Shown: piece after piece, positions 51,163 through 60,688 of the stretch | Position numbering within the stretch: position 1 is the first letter of the stretch | How the letters are laid out: each line of letters opens with the position of its first letter | From: Mesorhizobium australicum WSM2073 | GTDB taxonomy: Bacteria; Pseudomonadota; Alphaproteobacteria; Rhizobiales; Rhizobiaceae | Reading direction: 5' to 3' | Length of the DNA stretch: 64,000 bases | Assembly: GCF_000230995.2 (NCBI RefSeq) | Contig: NC_019973.1 | Span: 992,001-1,056,000 of the forward strand | Translations under genes and position numbers: made by a program | The notes under the pieces: model-generated | Seen by the model: the letters and a program-made list of their open reading frames with translations, nothing else | Databases searched by the model: none | What the model was told of the DNA's origin: nothing

Positions 51163-53712
51163 TCAGAGGTTTCGCAGCACGGGTGCCGCCTTGTGGCCGA
51201 GCACCCGCCAGGTGCCGGCAAGGCCGATGCCGACCGTGATCACCAGCGAAAAGGCAATCGTCGCCACCGCCACCTCGGGCATGAAATGCGATGGCAGCGT
51301 CATGATGCGTGCGACCACGAACCAGGCGGCGGCGCTGCCGGCGGCGAGCGCGAAGATGGCGGTGGCCAGTCCGATCAGCATGTATTCCAGAGAGAATGCC
51401 GTGATCAGCGTTCGCCGGGTGGCGCCCAACGTCTTCAGCACCACAGCGTCGTGGATGCGCGCCCGGTTGCCGGCGGCAAGCGCGCCGGCAAGCACCAGAA
51501 CCGAGGCGATCAGCGCCACGCCGGCCGCCGCCCGGATCGCCGTGCCGAGCTGGCCGACCAGCCGGTTGACGATGTCGAGTGCGTCCTTGACCCGCACCGT
51601 CGTCACGGCGGGGAAGGCGCGGGTGACGGCGTTGAGGACGCGCGCGTCGTCGGCCGCCGAGGCGTTCTTTTCGGTGAGCGTGGCTATCCAGCCATGCGGG
51701 GCGCCGGCGAATGTGTTGGGCGAGAACACCATGACGAAATTGATGCCCATCGTCTCCCACTCGACCTGGCGGAAATTAGCGATGCGGGCGGTGACATTGC
51801 GGCCGAGCACATTGACGGTGATGGTGTCGCCGAGCTTCAGCCCGATTTCCTTGCCTTCCTTGTCGGAAAACGAAACCAGCGGCTCGCCGGCATAGTTGTC
51901 GGGCCACCATTTGCCCTCTGTCAGCATCGCGTTTTCCGGTTGCCTGGTGTCATAGGTCAGGCCGCGATCTCCCTTCAGCACCCAGGCGCCCTCGGCCGGC
52001 ACCTTGACCTTGTCGACATCGACGCCGTTGAGAGCCATGACCCGGCCGCGCAGCATCGGCACCTTGGTCAGCGTTCCCCGCGGCACCTCCTTCGCCATCA
52101 GCGAGGAGAACGCATCGACTTCGCTGCCCTGGATGTCGACGAAGAAGAAGTTCGGCGCCCGCTCCGGCAGGCTGCCGGAGATCTGGCGCCTGAGATTCCC
52201 GTCAATCAGCGCCAGTGTCACCAAGAGCGTCAGCCCAAGCCCCAGCGACAGCACCACCGAGGGCGTCAGCGCCCCCGGCCGGTGGATGTTGCCGATGGCG
52301 AGCCTGAGCGCGACAAAGCGCACGCGCGGGCTTTTCCGGGCTGCCCATTGCACCAGTCCGCCGACGAGACGCAGCACCAGGAAAGCAAAAACGGTGGCGC
52401 CGACGAAGATCGAGGCGATGCGCTGGTCGCCCGAAAACAGGATCGCCAGCGCTGCCAGGAAAAGCGCGATGCCGAGCGCGCAAACGACATAGACGGGGCG
52501 CGGCAGGCCCCGGCCTTCCAGTCCCATCTCCCGGAACAGCGCGGTTGCCGGCACGTCACGGGCGCGACCGAGCGGCAACAGCGCGAAGGCCAGCGTCACC
52601 AGCAGGCCGAACAGGGCCGTCATGGCGAGCGCGCCGGGATAGAAGCCGCCCTGCGCCGGCACCGGAATGACCGACTGAAGCGCGGCACTCGCCGCGAACG
52701 GCATCAGCGCCCCGAGCACCAGGCCGAGCACGATGCCAAGTGCCGCGATGATCAGGATCTGCACGAGGTAGACGGCAAAGACGAAGCCGCCGGACGCCCC
52801 CAGGCTCTTGAAGGTGGCGATGACGCCGCGCTTGCCGTCGAGATAGGCGCGCACCGCATTGGCGACGCCGACGCCGCCGACCACCAGCGCGGTGAGCCCG
52901 ACCAGCGTCAGGAACTGGGAGAAGCGTTCGATGTTGGAGGATAGCGCCGGTGCGGCGTTGCTGCGCGTGCGGATCGACCAGCCGGCCTGCGGAAAATCCT
53001 TGGCCGCCTGGTCCTGGATGGCCTTGAGCCGCGCCTCGTCGGCACCGGCGGGCAGCCGGACCTTGTAGGCGTTCTCGACCAGGCTGCCAGGCTGGATCAG
53101 CCCAGTGGCGGCCAGGCCCTCGGTCGAGATCATCAGCCTTGGCGCGAAGCCGAACCCATCGGAGACCGCGTCGGGCTCGGCCATCAGCCTGGCGCGCAGT
53201 TCGAACGTGGCGGTGCCGAGCTTCAGCCGGTCGCCGATCTTGAGATGCAGCCGTTCGAACAAGAGATCGGGTGCCGCGGCGCCGAAAACGCCGAACTGCC
53301 TGCCGAACAGTTCCTGCTTCGTCAGCACCGGTTCGGTTTCCAGCGCGCCATAGAGCGGATAGGCCTCGTCGACAGCCTTGGCCTCGACCAGCGCCTGGTC
53401 GGATCCGTCAGCCAGGCGCGCCATCGAGCGCATGCCGGCGGTATGCGAAACCACGCCCAGCCCGTCGAGAAAGCCAAGTTCTGCCTGGCTGGCGTCGCGC
53501 TGGTTGATCTGGAAGCGAAGATCGCCGCCGAGCAGCGTCTGGCCCTGATCGGCGACACCGGCGGTGATGGAGCGGGCCACCGAATTGACGCCGCCGATAG
53601 CCGCCACGCCGAGCGCGATGCAGGCGAGGAAGATGAGGAAGCCGGACAGGCCGCCGCGCATCTCGCGCAGCGAGAAGCGGATGGCAAGCTTCAAGGTCCG
53701 CGCCAGCGGCAT
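51163..53712 (-). CDS. ABC transporter permease, YbbP/FtsX type
   Basis: This 849-residue membrane protein has four or more MacB-like periplasmic loops and FtsX-type helix groups. It starts [20 protein letters not shown], with FtsX domains near residues 265-390 and 725-845. It pairs with the ATPase that overlaps it at 53712. The divergent neighbour is a TesA-type esterase, matching the E. coli tesA/ybbAP arrangement. A role in lipid or lysophospholipid handling at the envelope is proposed for the family, not proven. Confidence 0.9.
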   Translation of the reverse strand: MPLARTLKLAIRFSLREMRGGLSGFLIFLACIALGVAAIGGVNSVARSITAGVADQGQTLLGGDLRFQINQRDASQAELGFLDGLGVVSHTAGMRSMARLADGSDQALVEAKAVDEAYPLYGALETEPVLTKQELFGRQFGVFGAAAPDLLFERLHLKIGDRLKLGTATFELRARLMAEPDAVSDGFGFAPRLMISTEGLAATGLIQPGSLVENAYKVRLPAGADEARLKAIQDQAAKDFPQAGWSIRTRSNAAPALSSNIERFSQFLTLVGLTALVVGGVGVANAVRAYLDGKRGVIATFKSLGASGGFVFAVYLVQILIIAALGIVLGLVLGALMPFAASAALQSVIPVPAQGGFYPGALAMTALFGLLVTLAFALLPLGRARDVPATALFREMGLEGRGLPRPVYVVCALGIALFLAALAILFSGDQRIASIFVGATVFAFLVLRLVGGLVQWAARKSPRVRFVALRLAIGNIHRPGALTPSVVLSLGLGLTLLVTLALIDGNLRRQISGSLPERAPNFFFVDIQGSEVDAFSSLMAKEVPRGTLTKVPMLRGRVMALNGVDVDKVKVPAEGAWVLKGDRGLTYDTRQPENAMLTEGKWWPDNYAGEPLVSFSDKEGKEIGLKLGDTITVNVLGRNVTARIANFRQVEWETMGINFVMVFSPNTFAGAPHGWIATLTEKNASAADDARVLNAVTRAFPAVTTVRVKDALDIVNRLVGQLGTAIRAAAGVALIASVLVLAGALAAGNRARIHDAVVLKTLGATRRTLITAFSLEYMLIGLATAIFALAAGSAAAWFVVARIMTLPSHFMPEVAVATIAFSLVITVGIGLAGTWRVLGHKAAPVLRNL

Positions 53713-54407
53713 CAGGCGGTGATCCTGACCGGCGGCGGCGCCTCGATCCGGCCGGAGCGCATCGAAACCTGGCGCGAGCAGCGCGCCGCGAGCGCCGGAT
53801 CGTGGGTGACCAGCACCAGCGTCATGCCGCGTTCGGCGGCCTTGGCGAACAGCAGATCGGCGACCTGCCGCCCCGTCGCCTGATCGAGGTTGCCGGTCGG
53901 CTCGTCGGCGATCAGGATGCGCGGCGATGGTGCCAGCGCCCGGGCGATCGCCACGCGCTGCTGCTCGCCGCCGGAGAGTTCGCCAGGATAATGGGTGACG
54001 CGGTCGCTGAGGCCGACGGCCGCCAGTTCCCGCTCCGCCACCGAGAAGGGATCGGCGTGGCCGGCCAGTTCCAGCGGCACGGCGACATTTTCGAGCGCCG
54101 TCATATTGGGGATGAGGTGGAAGGACTGGAACACGATGCCAATGTTTCGGCCGCGAAACGAAGCGATCTGGTCCTCGCTTTTACCGTTGAGCAGTTCGCC
54201 GGCAATGCGCACCGTACCGGAATCGACCCGCTCCAGCCCGGCCAGCACCATCAGCAATGTCGACTTGCCGGACCCCGACGGGCCGACGATACCCGTCGCC
54301 TCGCCGCGCGCGACGTCGAGGCTGACGCCCTTCAATACATGAACCGACGAAGCGCCTTCGCCGAGTGTCAGGGATATGTCTTTCAGCGCGATGACGGCTT
54401 CTGTCAA
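53712..54407 (-). CDS. ABC transporter ATPase, YbbA/LolD type
   Basis: This 231-residue ATPase has Walker [13 protein letters not shown], signature [16 protein letters not shown] and Walker [13 protein letters not shown], the MacB/LolD class pattern. It shares one base with the permease gene (stop and start overlap at 53712), which supports one complex. The start is divergent from tesA, with 85 bases between. Confidence 0.93.
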   Translation of the reverse strand: MTEAVIALKDISLTLGEGASSVHVLKGVSLDVARGEATGIVGPSGSGKSTLLMVLAGLERVDSGTVRIAGELLNGKSEDQIASFRGRNIGIVFQSFHLIPNMTALENVAVPLELAGHADPFSVAERELAAVGLSDRVTHYPGELSGGEQQRVAIARALAPSPRILIADEPTGNLDQATGRQVADLLFAKAAERGMTLVLVTHDPALAARCSRQVSMRSGRIEAPPPVRITA

Positions 54408-54492
54408 AATGAAAGCGTCCTATATGGAAAGGGAGGCTCTGCCTGTCGGAAGCCATCGCCGGAAGAATTCTCTGTCATATGGGGCCTGCCGC

Positions 54493-55137
54493 ATGTCTTT
54501 CAAACGCCGCTTTGCCGCAGGCCTGGTCGTTTTCCTCGCCATCTGCGGCGGCATCTCGTCGGCGCGCGCCGCGCCTTTCAAGATCGTCGGCTTCGGTGAC
54601 AGCCTGATGGCGGGGTACGGCCTTGGCCCGGGCGAGGGCTTTACCGACAAATTGCAGGCAGCACTTCGCGCCAAGGGCCATGACGTCATCGTCGCCAATG
54701 CCGGCGTCTCCGGCGACACCTCCAGCGGCGGCCTGGCGCGGCTCGACTGGTCGGTGCCTGAGGGCACGCAGCTGGTGATCCTCGAACTCGGCGCCAACGA
54801 CATGCTGCGCGGCGTCGCGCCCGACATTACGAAACGGAACCTGGACGAGATGCTAGGCAGGCTCAAAGAGCGCAAGATTGCCGTGCTGCTGGCCGGCATG
54901 CGGGCGGCGCCCAATCTCGGGGCCGACTACCAGAGCGCCTTCGACGCCATCTTTGCCGACCTGGCCGGCAAATACGATGTTCCGCTCTACCCGTTCTTCC
55001 TCGACGGCGTCGCCGGCCAGCCCGGCCTGCAGCTCGAGGACGGCCTGCATCCGAGTGCTCGCGGCGTCGACCTGATGGTCGAACGCATCCTGCCTACCGT
55101 CGAGAAGGCCATGGCGGCGGCGCCAGGCGGATCGTGA
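54493..55137 (+). CDS. tesA: TesA-type arylesterase / lysophospholipase (SGNH)
   Basis: This 214-residue secreted SGNH hydrolase has a signal peptide of about 24 residues (FAAGLVVFLAICGGISSARA). The block I nucleophile is GFGDSLMAGYGL. The glycine of block II lies in NAGVSGDTSSGGLARLDW, the asparagine of block III in LELGANDMLRG, and the Asp-His pair in LEDGLHPSARG. It hydrolyses thioesters, arylesters or lysophospholipids in the periplasm. I chose ATG 54493; longer frames lack a signal peptide. Confidence 0.93.
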   Translation: MSFKRRFAAGLVVFLAICGGISSARAAPFKIVGFGDSLMAGYGLGPGEGFTDKLQAALRAKGHDVIVANAGVSGDTSSGGLARLDWSVPEGTQLVILELGANDMLRGVAPDITKRNLDEMLGRLKERKIAVLLAGMRAAPNLGADYQSAFDAIFADLAGKYDVPLYPFFLDGVAGQPGLQLEDGLHPSARGVDLMVERILPTVEKAMAAAPGGS

Positions 55138-55276
55138 CGTCGGATGGAACCGGTTCCGCCGCGGAAGCTTTAGATTGCATGTAGATTGCATCCGCGACCA
55201 ACAAACCACTTGCTCCATTTGATTATCGATGATTCGCTAGGGATGACAGTTTCGATTCGAGGAAGGGAGGCTCTTC

Positions 55277-55873
55277 ATGCCGCGTCTTTTCACCGCCCTC
55301 GAAATTCCGCGTGATGCCGCCCTTTCGCTGTCCCTGCTCCGGGGCGGCCTGCCCGGGGCCCGCTGGATCGACGTCGAAAACTACCATCTGACGTTACGCT
55401 TCATCGGCGACGTCCAGGGCCATGTCGCCGACGAGATCGCCAACGCTCTCGACCGGGTGCATCGCCCTTCCTTCTCGCTGACCTTGTCCGGTGTCGGGGC
55501 TTTCGGCCAGAAGAAGCCGCATGCGGTGTGGGCCGGCGCTTCGTCCTCGCCCGATCTGGCGGCTCTTCAGGCCGAAATCGAGCGCATCTGCCAGCGGCTC
55601 GGCATTCCCGCCGATCCGCGCAGGTTCATGCCGCATGTGACGCTGGCGCGGCTGCGCAATTCGAGCCCGCTCGACGTCGCCCAATATCTGTCGGCGCGCG
55701 GCAATTTCTCGACGCTGCCGTTCCGCATCGGCCGTTTCGTGCTGATGTCGTCGCGCGATTCGGTGGGTGGCGGCCCCTATATTGTCGAGGAGGCATGGCC
55801 GCTGTCCGGCGTCGATACGCGTGCCGCCAGCCGTGTCGCCAGCACCTCCGACGCCTCGCGGATCATGCGATAG
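55277..55873 (+). CDS. thpR: RNA 2',3'-cyclic phosphodiesterase (ThpR/LigT)
   Basis: This 198-residue 2H phosphoesterase has two HxT motifs, NYHLTLRFIGDV (His-Leu-Thr) and MPHVTLARL (His-Val-Thr), at the usual spacing. It opens 2',3'-cyclic phosphates or ligates tRNA half-molecules in vitro. The last 97 bases overlap the 3' end of the convergent tyrosine phosphatase gene; the extra C-terminal tail ([18 protein letters not shown]) beyond the domain is encoded in that overlap. Confidence 0.92.
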   Translation: MPRLFTALEIPRDAALSLSLLRGGLPGARWIDVENYHLTLRFIGDVQGHVADEIANALDRVHRPSFSLTLSGVGAFGQKKPHAVWAGASSSPDLAALQAEIERICQRLGIPADPRRFMPHVTLARLRNSSPLDVAQYLSARGNFSTLPFRIGRFVLMSSRDSVGGGPYIVEEAWPLSGVDTRAASRVASTSDASRIMR

Positions 55874-56295
55874 ACCTCGGCAAACGCTTGCTGGTCCTCA
55901 TAGTAGGGGTCCGGTACATCGCGCGGCCTTCCCTCGGCGAATTCCAGGAACAGGTGGATACGGTCGCGCACCGCCGCCGGCGCCAGCGCCTTCAGGTCGG
56001 CGACGTTGGACCGGTCCATGCCGAAGATCAGGTCGAAGCGGTGAAAATCCTCCGGCATGATCTTGCGCGCCCGCTGCCGCGAGATGTCGATGCCGTGGTG
56101 AGACGCGATGGCGATCGAGCGCGGGTCGGGAGCGGAGCCGACCTCCCAGCCGCTGGTCGCGGCCGAATCGAGCACGATATCGCCGCCATATCCGCGCTCC
56201 GCCAGCACGGCGCCAAGAATGCCTTCGGCCAGCGGCGACCGACAGATGTTGCCGAGGCAGACGAAAAGAATGGAATTTATGGGCTTCGCGATCAT
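55777..56295 (-). CDS. Low-molecular-weight protein tyrosine phosphatase
   Basis: This 172-residue phosphatase has the P-loop [15 protein letters not shown] (C-x5-R-S) at about residues 11-25 and the catalytic aspartate in [13 protein letters not shown]. Such enzymes remove phosphate from protein tyrosine or small arsenate/phosphate substrates. It is convergent with and overlaps thpR by 97 bases. The start is 50 bases from the divergent phhB gene. Confidence 0.93.
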   Translation of the reverse strand: MIAKPINSILFVCLGNICRSPLAEGILGAVLAERGYGGDIVLDSAATSGWEVGSAPDPRSIAIASHHGIDISRQRARKIMPEDFHRFDLIFGMDRSNVADLKALAPAAVRDRIHLFLEFAEGRPRDVPDPYYEDQQAFAEVYRMIREASEVLATRLAARVSTPDSGHASSTI

Positions 56296-56345
56296 GGATC
56301 CGGCGCTATGGTGACGACTTCAGCCCAATAGCACGGGAAGCGGAC

Positions 56346-56642
56346 ATGACGAGAGAGAAACTGGGCAGGGAGGCCGCCGAAGCAGCGCTCACAGGGCTTG
56401 ATGGCTGGGCACTGGCGGACGACGGAGCCTCGATCGGCCGCACCTTCACCTTCGCCAATTTCTCCGAAGCCTTCGCCTTCATGACCAGGGTGGCGCTGAC
56501 CGCCGAGAAGATGGACCACCATCCCGATTGGTCGAATGTCTACAAGACCGTCAGCGTTACCCTGAACACGCATGACGCCGGCGGCGTGACGGCGCTCGAC
56601 ATCGAATTGGCGAAGAAGATGAACCGCTATTTCGGCGGCTGA
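56346..56642 (+). CDS. phhB: 4a-hydroxytetrahydrobiopterin dehydratase
   Basis: This 98-residue PCD/DCoH protein carries the active-site motif [15 protein letters not shown], with the essential histidines, and [14 protein letters not shown] at the end. It dehydrates 4a-hydroxytetrahydropterin, recycling the cofactor of aromatic amino-acid hydroxylases, and may be needed for molybdopterin-linked or other pterin repair. Length is normal. Confidence 0.93.
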   Translation: MTREKLGREAAEAALTGLDGWALADDGASIGRTFTFANFSEAFAFMTRVALTAEKMDHHPDWSNVYKTVSVTLNTHDAGGVTALDIELAKKMNRYFGG

Positions 56643-56780
56643 ACACGGGCTGTCCAACGTCCAGGCCCGGCGCGGACCCGGCAAATCGGCGCCCGCATCT
56701 TGCAGCCGGGTTAAGCTTTCACCACATTTTGATCGGCGGACGTGCGCTGAGACGCGCATGAGGCCCGCAAGGAGAGATTG

Positions 56781-57143
56781 ATGGCGCAAGAATCCGGTTT
56801 TGATTTCTTCGGCTTTGGCGACAAGCTGGCCGGCGAAGGCGAAGTGCGCGAAAAGTTCTGGCGCACGGCCAGGAAGGCCGCTCGGCAGATTCCGTTCATG
56901 GAAGATGTCGTCGCCGCCTATTACTGCGCCATGGACAAGAAGACGCCGCTGCGTGCCAAGGGCATATTGGTGGCCGCGCTCGGCTATTTCGTCCTGCCGG
57001 TCGATCTCATCCCCGACTTCATCTTCGGTCTCGGCTTCACCGACGACATCGCCGTGCTGACCGCCGCAATCACCGCCGTCAGCGCCCATATCACGCCCGC
57101 GCACCGGCAAGCCGCCAAGGACGCCATCGCCGATAAGAGCTGA
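56781..57143 (+). CDS. YkvA/DUF1232 family membrane protein
   Basis: This 120-residue protein shows the DUF1232 core GYFVLPVDLIPDFIFGLGFT followed by DDIAVLTAAITAV, which is a short hydrophobic hairpin. The N-terminal half is charged (VREKFWRTARKAARQIPFME). Function is unknown. GGAG is 6 bases before ATG 56781. The 286-bp gap after it holds no further gene that I can support. Confidence 0.87.
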   Translation: MAQESGFDFFGFGDKLAGEGEVREKFWRTARKAARQIPFMEDVVAAYYCAMDKKTPLRAKGILVAALGYFVLPVDLIPDFIFGLGFTDDIAVLTAAITAVSAHITPAHRQAAKDAIADKS

Positions 57144-57429
57144 AGTCCCGCCGGCCGAATCCCGCCGCGACGGCTCGACCGCTGGACAGGGGCGTTCAGC
57201 GGCGGGTTAGAAGTCAAACTCTTGCCGTTTTCGTGGCCTCCAAGTCGCCAAAGGGACACCGAGCCGGCCGCTGACAAGGCGGCGGCGCGGAAATGGCGGC
57301 GGTTTCCTGGGGTGAAGGTCCTTTTCTCTTGGGAAATTCACCGTTTGGTAACCCAGATTAAATCAAAATGAAGCGACGGCAGGACGCCACGCGGCCCGCC
57401 TCCGCACCATTTGGAATACGGGAAAAACG

Positions 57430-57933
57430 ATGCGCGGATTGATTGCACTAGTTTCTAGCCTGGTCCTGGCGGCCTCGGCGGCGCCGGCGCTGGCGCAGCA
57501 GGCGACCAAGATCGGCCAGCACAATGCCTGGGGCACCTACAGCTACCAGGCTTCGGGCGGCAAGGTCTGCTACGTGCTGACCGTGCCGACCGACAAGCAG
57601 CCGCCGACGCTCGACCACGGCGACATGTTCTTCTTCGTCAGCCAGCGGCCCGGCCAGCAAGTGTCCTATGAGCCTCAGTTCATCGCCGGCTACAATTTCC
57701 AGGAAGGTTCCAAGGCCACCGTCACCATCGACAAGAAGAGCTTCTCGATGTTCACGCGCGGGAAATCGGCCTGGGTCGAGAACGCGGCGGAAGAGCCAGT
57801 GCTGATCGCCGCGATGAAGACCGGAACCGACATGAAGGTGTCGGCGAAGTCGGGCCGCGGCAATCCCACGAACTATGTCTTCTCGCTTAAGGGCATTTCG
57901 GCGGCGCTGTCCTCGATCGCCAAGTGCAAATAG
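57430..57933 (+). CDS. Invasion-associated locus B (IalB) family protein
   Basis: This 167-residue secreted protein has a signal peptide (LIALVSSLVLAASAAPALA). The mature domain has the IalB-like W-x-x-Y and CYVLTVPTDKQPP stretch, VSYEPQFIAGYNF, and a final cysteine (IAKCK) that probably pairs with the first. Family members are conserved in Rhizobiales and, in Bartonella, contribute to entry into red blood cells. A plain envelope role is likely here. It is followed by a strong terminator. Confidence 0.87.
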   Translation: MRGLIALVSSLVLAASAAPALAQQATKIGQHNAWGTYSYQASGGKVCYVLTVPTDKQPPTLDHGDMFFFVSQRPGQQVSYEPQFIAGYNFQEGSKATVTIDKKSFSMFTRGKSAWVENAAEEPVLIAAMKTGTDMKVSAKSGRGNPTNYVFSLKGISAALSSIAKCK

Positions 57934-57954
57934 GCCATCTTCGTTTTTGAACCG

Positions 57955-57986
57955 AAGGCCGGGCCGTAACGCCCGGCCTTTGCTTT
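57955..57986 (+). terminator. Rho-independent terminator after the IalB-like gene
   Basis: Stem AAGGCCGGGC/GCCCGGCCTT with loop CGTAAC followed by TGCTTTTT. It ends the IalB-like transcript and also separates it from the convergent ClC gene ending at 57988. Confidence 0.9.
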
Positions 57987-57987
57987 T

Positions 57988-59343
57988 TCAGCCCAGCCCT
58001 GATTCCGGTGCGGCCTCCGCCCGCCGCCGCCGGATCGCCTCGGCGATGAACACCCGCGACAGGGCGTGATAAAGCGGCTCGTGCGAGATCAGCCGCGCCG
58101 TGCCGTAGCCCAGCATCGAAGCCAGCATCAGGCCGATGACATTGTCGTGATTGCCGGTCATTTCGAGGATGATGACGAAAGCCGTCATCGGCGCTTGCAC
58201 GACGCCGGCGAAATAGCCCGCCATGCCGAGCAGGGCCGCGACGCCCGCGCTGCTCGCGAACATCAGGCCGAGCGAGCTGCCGATGCCGGCGCCGACCGCC
58301 AGCGAGGGCGCGAAGATGCCGCCGGGAATGCCTGAGATCATCGACAGCAGGCCGGCAGCGAATTTCTCGGCAAAGAAGAACCAGGGCAGCGGCGTGCCTT
58401 CGACCGCGCTGCGCGCCTGCGCGTAGCCGGTGCCGAAGGTCAGCCCGCCCGAGGCGATACCGATCACCGCGACCGCCAGTCCGCAGATCGCGGCCACCAG
58501 CAGCGCGCGCCACAGCGGCTGCAGCGCGTTCCAGCGTCGGATACGCCGCGTCGCCTTCAACGCCAGCAACGAGAACAAGGCGCCAAAGCCGCCGCCGATG
58601 ACGCCGCAGGCGATCACCAGCGGCCAGTCGACGGCAAACGAGATCGTCTCCTTGGACACGCCGAAATAGGTGTAGTTGCCGAGCACGCCGAGCGAGGCGA
58701 GGCCGGCCAGGATGACCGCGGTCAGCACCAGCCCGTTGGTGCGCGCCTCATAGGTCCGGCCCATCTCCTCGATGGCGAAGACGATGCCGGCGAGCGGGGT
58801 GTTGAACGCCGCCGCGATGCCCGCCGCCGAGCCGGCCAGGATCAGGCCGCGCGCCTGCGCCATGCCGCCCCAACGCGCCGCCTGCAGCATCAGCGACGCG
58901 CCGACCTGTACGGTCGGTCCCTCGCGGCCGATCGAAGCGCCGCAGAACAGGCCGACAAGGGTGAGCGCGATCTTGCCCGCCACCAGCCTGAGCGACAGGA
59001 TATGGCTGCGGTCGTCGTCGTCGCGCAGGTGGCGGGCGGCGATCGCCTGCGGAATGCCGCTGCCTTGCGAGCCCGGGAAGAAGGCGTGCGCCAGCCAGGC
59101 GCACAGCACAAAGCCGAGCGGCGTGATGGCCAGCGGCAGATAGAAACGCCAGCCGCCGTCATTGCCGATCACGACATGAAAAAGCGCCTGCGCCTTGTCG
59201 GCCAGCACGGCAAAGAGCACGCTGATCAGGCCGATGGAGATCGCACCGGCCCAGAACACCAGACGTGGCTGCCAGACGCGGCGCGAGGCCCACATGGCGC
59301 GCGAACGCCGCAGCATGGGGTGTTTTCGCGATTGGCCGGCCAT
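57988..59343 (-). CDS. ClC-type chloride channel/transporter
   Basis: This 451-residue membrane protein has the ClC selectivity motifs GSQGSGIPQ (about residues 91-99) and GREGPTVQVGA, and the later GGIFAPSLAVGAG. About 16-18 helical segments are expected. No CBS domains follow. The residue after GREGP is threonine, not the usual transport context, so I cannot tell channel from proton-coupled antiporter. It is monocistronic. Confidence 0.93.
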   Translation of the reverse strand: MAGQSRKHPMLRRSRAMWASRRVWQPRLVFWAGAISIGLISVLFAVLADKAQALFHVVIGNDGGWRFYLPLAITPLGFVLCAWLAHAFFPGSQGSGIPQAIAARHLRDDDDRSHILSLRLVAGKIALTLVGLFCGASIGREGPTVQVGASLMLQAARWGGMAQARGLILAGSAAGIAAAFNTPLAGIVFAIEEMGRTYEARTNGLVLTAVILAGLASLGVLGNYTYFGVSKETISFAVDWPLVIACGVIGGGFGALFSLLALKATRRIRRWNALQPLWRALLVAAICGLAVAVIGIASGGLTFGTGYAQARSAVEGTPLPWFFFAEKFAAGLLSMISGIPGGIFAPSLAVGAGIGSSLGLMFASSAGVAALLGMAGYFAGVVQAPMTAFVIILEMTGNHDNVIGLMLASMLGYGTARLISHEPLYHALSRVFIAEAIRRRRAEAAPESGLG

Positions 59344-59472
59344 GTCTGCCCTCGGGGGGAAAACCCAGCCCTAACACAGGCATGACGCCGATCAAGTGTG
59401 AGTCTGCCGATCGGACGGGATCAAAAAGCCCACCGTCGCGGTTGTGTCCCTTTGAACAAGGAGCCCGCAGTC

Positions 59473-60030
59473 ATGAGCTATGTCAGATTCGCCGCGATGA
59501 TCCTGGTTTCCACGGTCCTCATGTACGGGCTCATGTACCTGAACACCTATGCGCTGGATCATGTTTTCTTCAGCCAGACCCGGGTGTGGATGGCCATCGT
59601 GATGGGCGCCGCCATGGCCATCGTCATGATCGGCTTCATGTGGGGGATGTACGAGAGCGTGGCCGCGAATGTAGGCATCGTCATCGGCGGCATGCTGGTA
59701 TTCGCTGGCGCCTTGTGGCTGGTCAGAAGCCAGGAAACCGTGAGCGACGTCTCTTACATGAAGGCCATGATCCCGCACCACTCGATCGCGATCATGACCA
59801 GCGAACGCGCCCATATCCGCGACCCGGAGGTGCGAAAGCTGGCGGACGGCATCATCGACGCCCAGGTGCGCGAGATCACGCAAATGAAGCGTCTGATCGC
59901 GCGGCTCGACGCCAATCCCGTAGCGGCCGGCGCTCCCGACCTGCCGTCCTACCGAGCCCTCGGGGCCGCGCCGCCACCGCCGGAAACCGACCAGAGCACC
60001 GGGATCGATACGCTCTCCATCGACAGGTAG
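59473..60030 (+). CDS. DUF305 membrane protein
   Basis: This 185-residue protein has three N-terminal helices (FAAMILVSTVLMYGLMYLN; WMAIVMGAAMAIVMIGFMW; NVGIVIGGMLVFAGALWLV) and a DUF305 domain with FMKAMIPHHS-like MKAMIPHHSIAIMTSERAHI and the second motif ADGIIDAQVREITQMKRLI. DUF305 proteins often accompany copper or silver handling genes and have Met/His residues suited to metal binding. I chose ATG 59473, with AAGGAG 10 bases upstream. It faces the Met-rich protein gene. Confidence 0.88.
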   Translation: MSYVRFAAMILVSTVLMYGLMYLNTYALDHVFFSQTRVWMAIVMGAAMAIVMIGFMWGMYESVAANVGIVIGGMLVFAGALWLVRSQETVSDVSYMKAMIPHHSIAIMTSERAHIRDPEVRKLADGIIDAQVREITQMKRLIARLDANPVAAGAPDLPSYRALGAAPPPPETDQSTGIDTLSIDR

Positions 60031-60110
60031 ACGCGGGGATGGACGCGCGGAATATGGAAGCCGCTCGTCCCGCCGGCCTCCAAGCCGGCGGGAACATCCT
60101 TGCGGGATCG

Positions 60111-60410
60111 TCACATAGCCATTTTTTCACATTCGGCCTGGGCCTTCTTGGTCGAGGTGTCGATCATGTAGGCTTTGCCCTTGGCGTCGGTCATCATCAT
60201 CATGCAGTGCTTGATGGGCTTGGCCATCTTCATCATGTCGGCGCCCATCTTCGCGTCCGGCGTCATGGTGCCCATATGCCCGTCGGGCATGATCGCCGTC
60301 ACTTGTCCGCCTTTCATCATGCTCATGGTGCCCATCGCGTCCTCGGCAAACGCCTGCGAGGCGCAAAGAGCGGCGAAGCCGGCAACGACGGCGAGCTTGA
60401 TCGATTTCAT
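60111..60410 (-). CDS. Methionine-rich secreted small protein
   Basis: This 99-residue exported protein has a signal peptide (MKSIKLAVVAGFAALCASQA ending FAED). The mature part is methionine-rich (GTMSMMKGG, MGADMMKMAKPIKHCMMMMT) with one histidine-cysteine pair, suggesting binding of soft metals such as Cu(I). I do not know a named family. I chose ATG 60410. A hairpin GGGGCA/TGCCCC lies just upstream (60432-60447). Its convergent neighbour is a DUF305 gene, which is also a metal-linked family. Confidence 0.65.
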   Translation of the reverse strand: MKSIKLAVVAGFAALCASQAFAEDAMGTMSMMKGGQVTAIMPDGHMGTMTPDAKMGADMMKMAKPIKHCMMMMTDAKGKAYMIDTSTKKAQAECEKMAM

Positions 60411-60688
60411 CCTGCATACTCCCATTCTGTAGGGGCACAGTTGCCCCATTCAGGGTTCGAAGGCGCGATGGGGATCGTTACGCCAACACGACTAAGTGAT
60501 CGCCGCCAACGACATCGCGTCCACCGGCGGCGATCGTCCTTCACGGGGACGGTGGCGATCGGGACACCGACGGCGGACCCCAGTTTGGCGTGCACGGCAT
60601 GACTTCGCGCTCAACCTGTGCTATGCGCCGCGCTTCATATCGGGCCGATGGATGAAATCGGCCGCAAACCGCTTATATCTGTGCAACC

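Noticed and set aside
51193..52944. Open frame of about 583 codons opposite the YbbP-like permease
   Set aside because: Low-complexity, very rich in His, Arg, Gln and Asp, as expected for the antisense of membrane-protein codons. No start signal.
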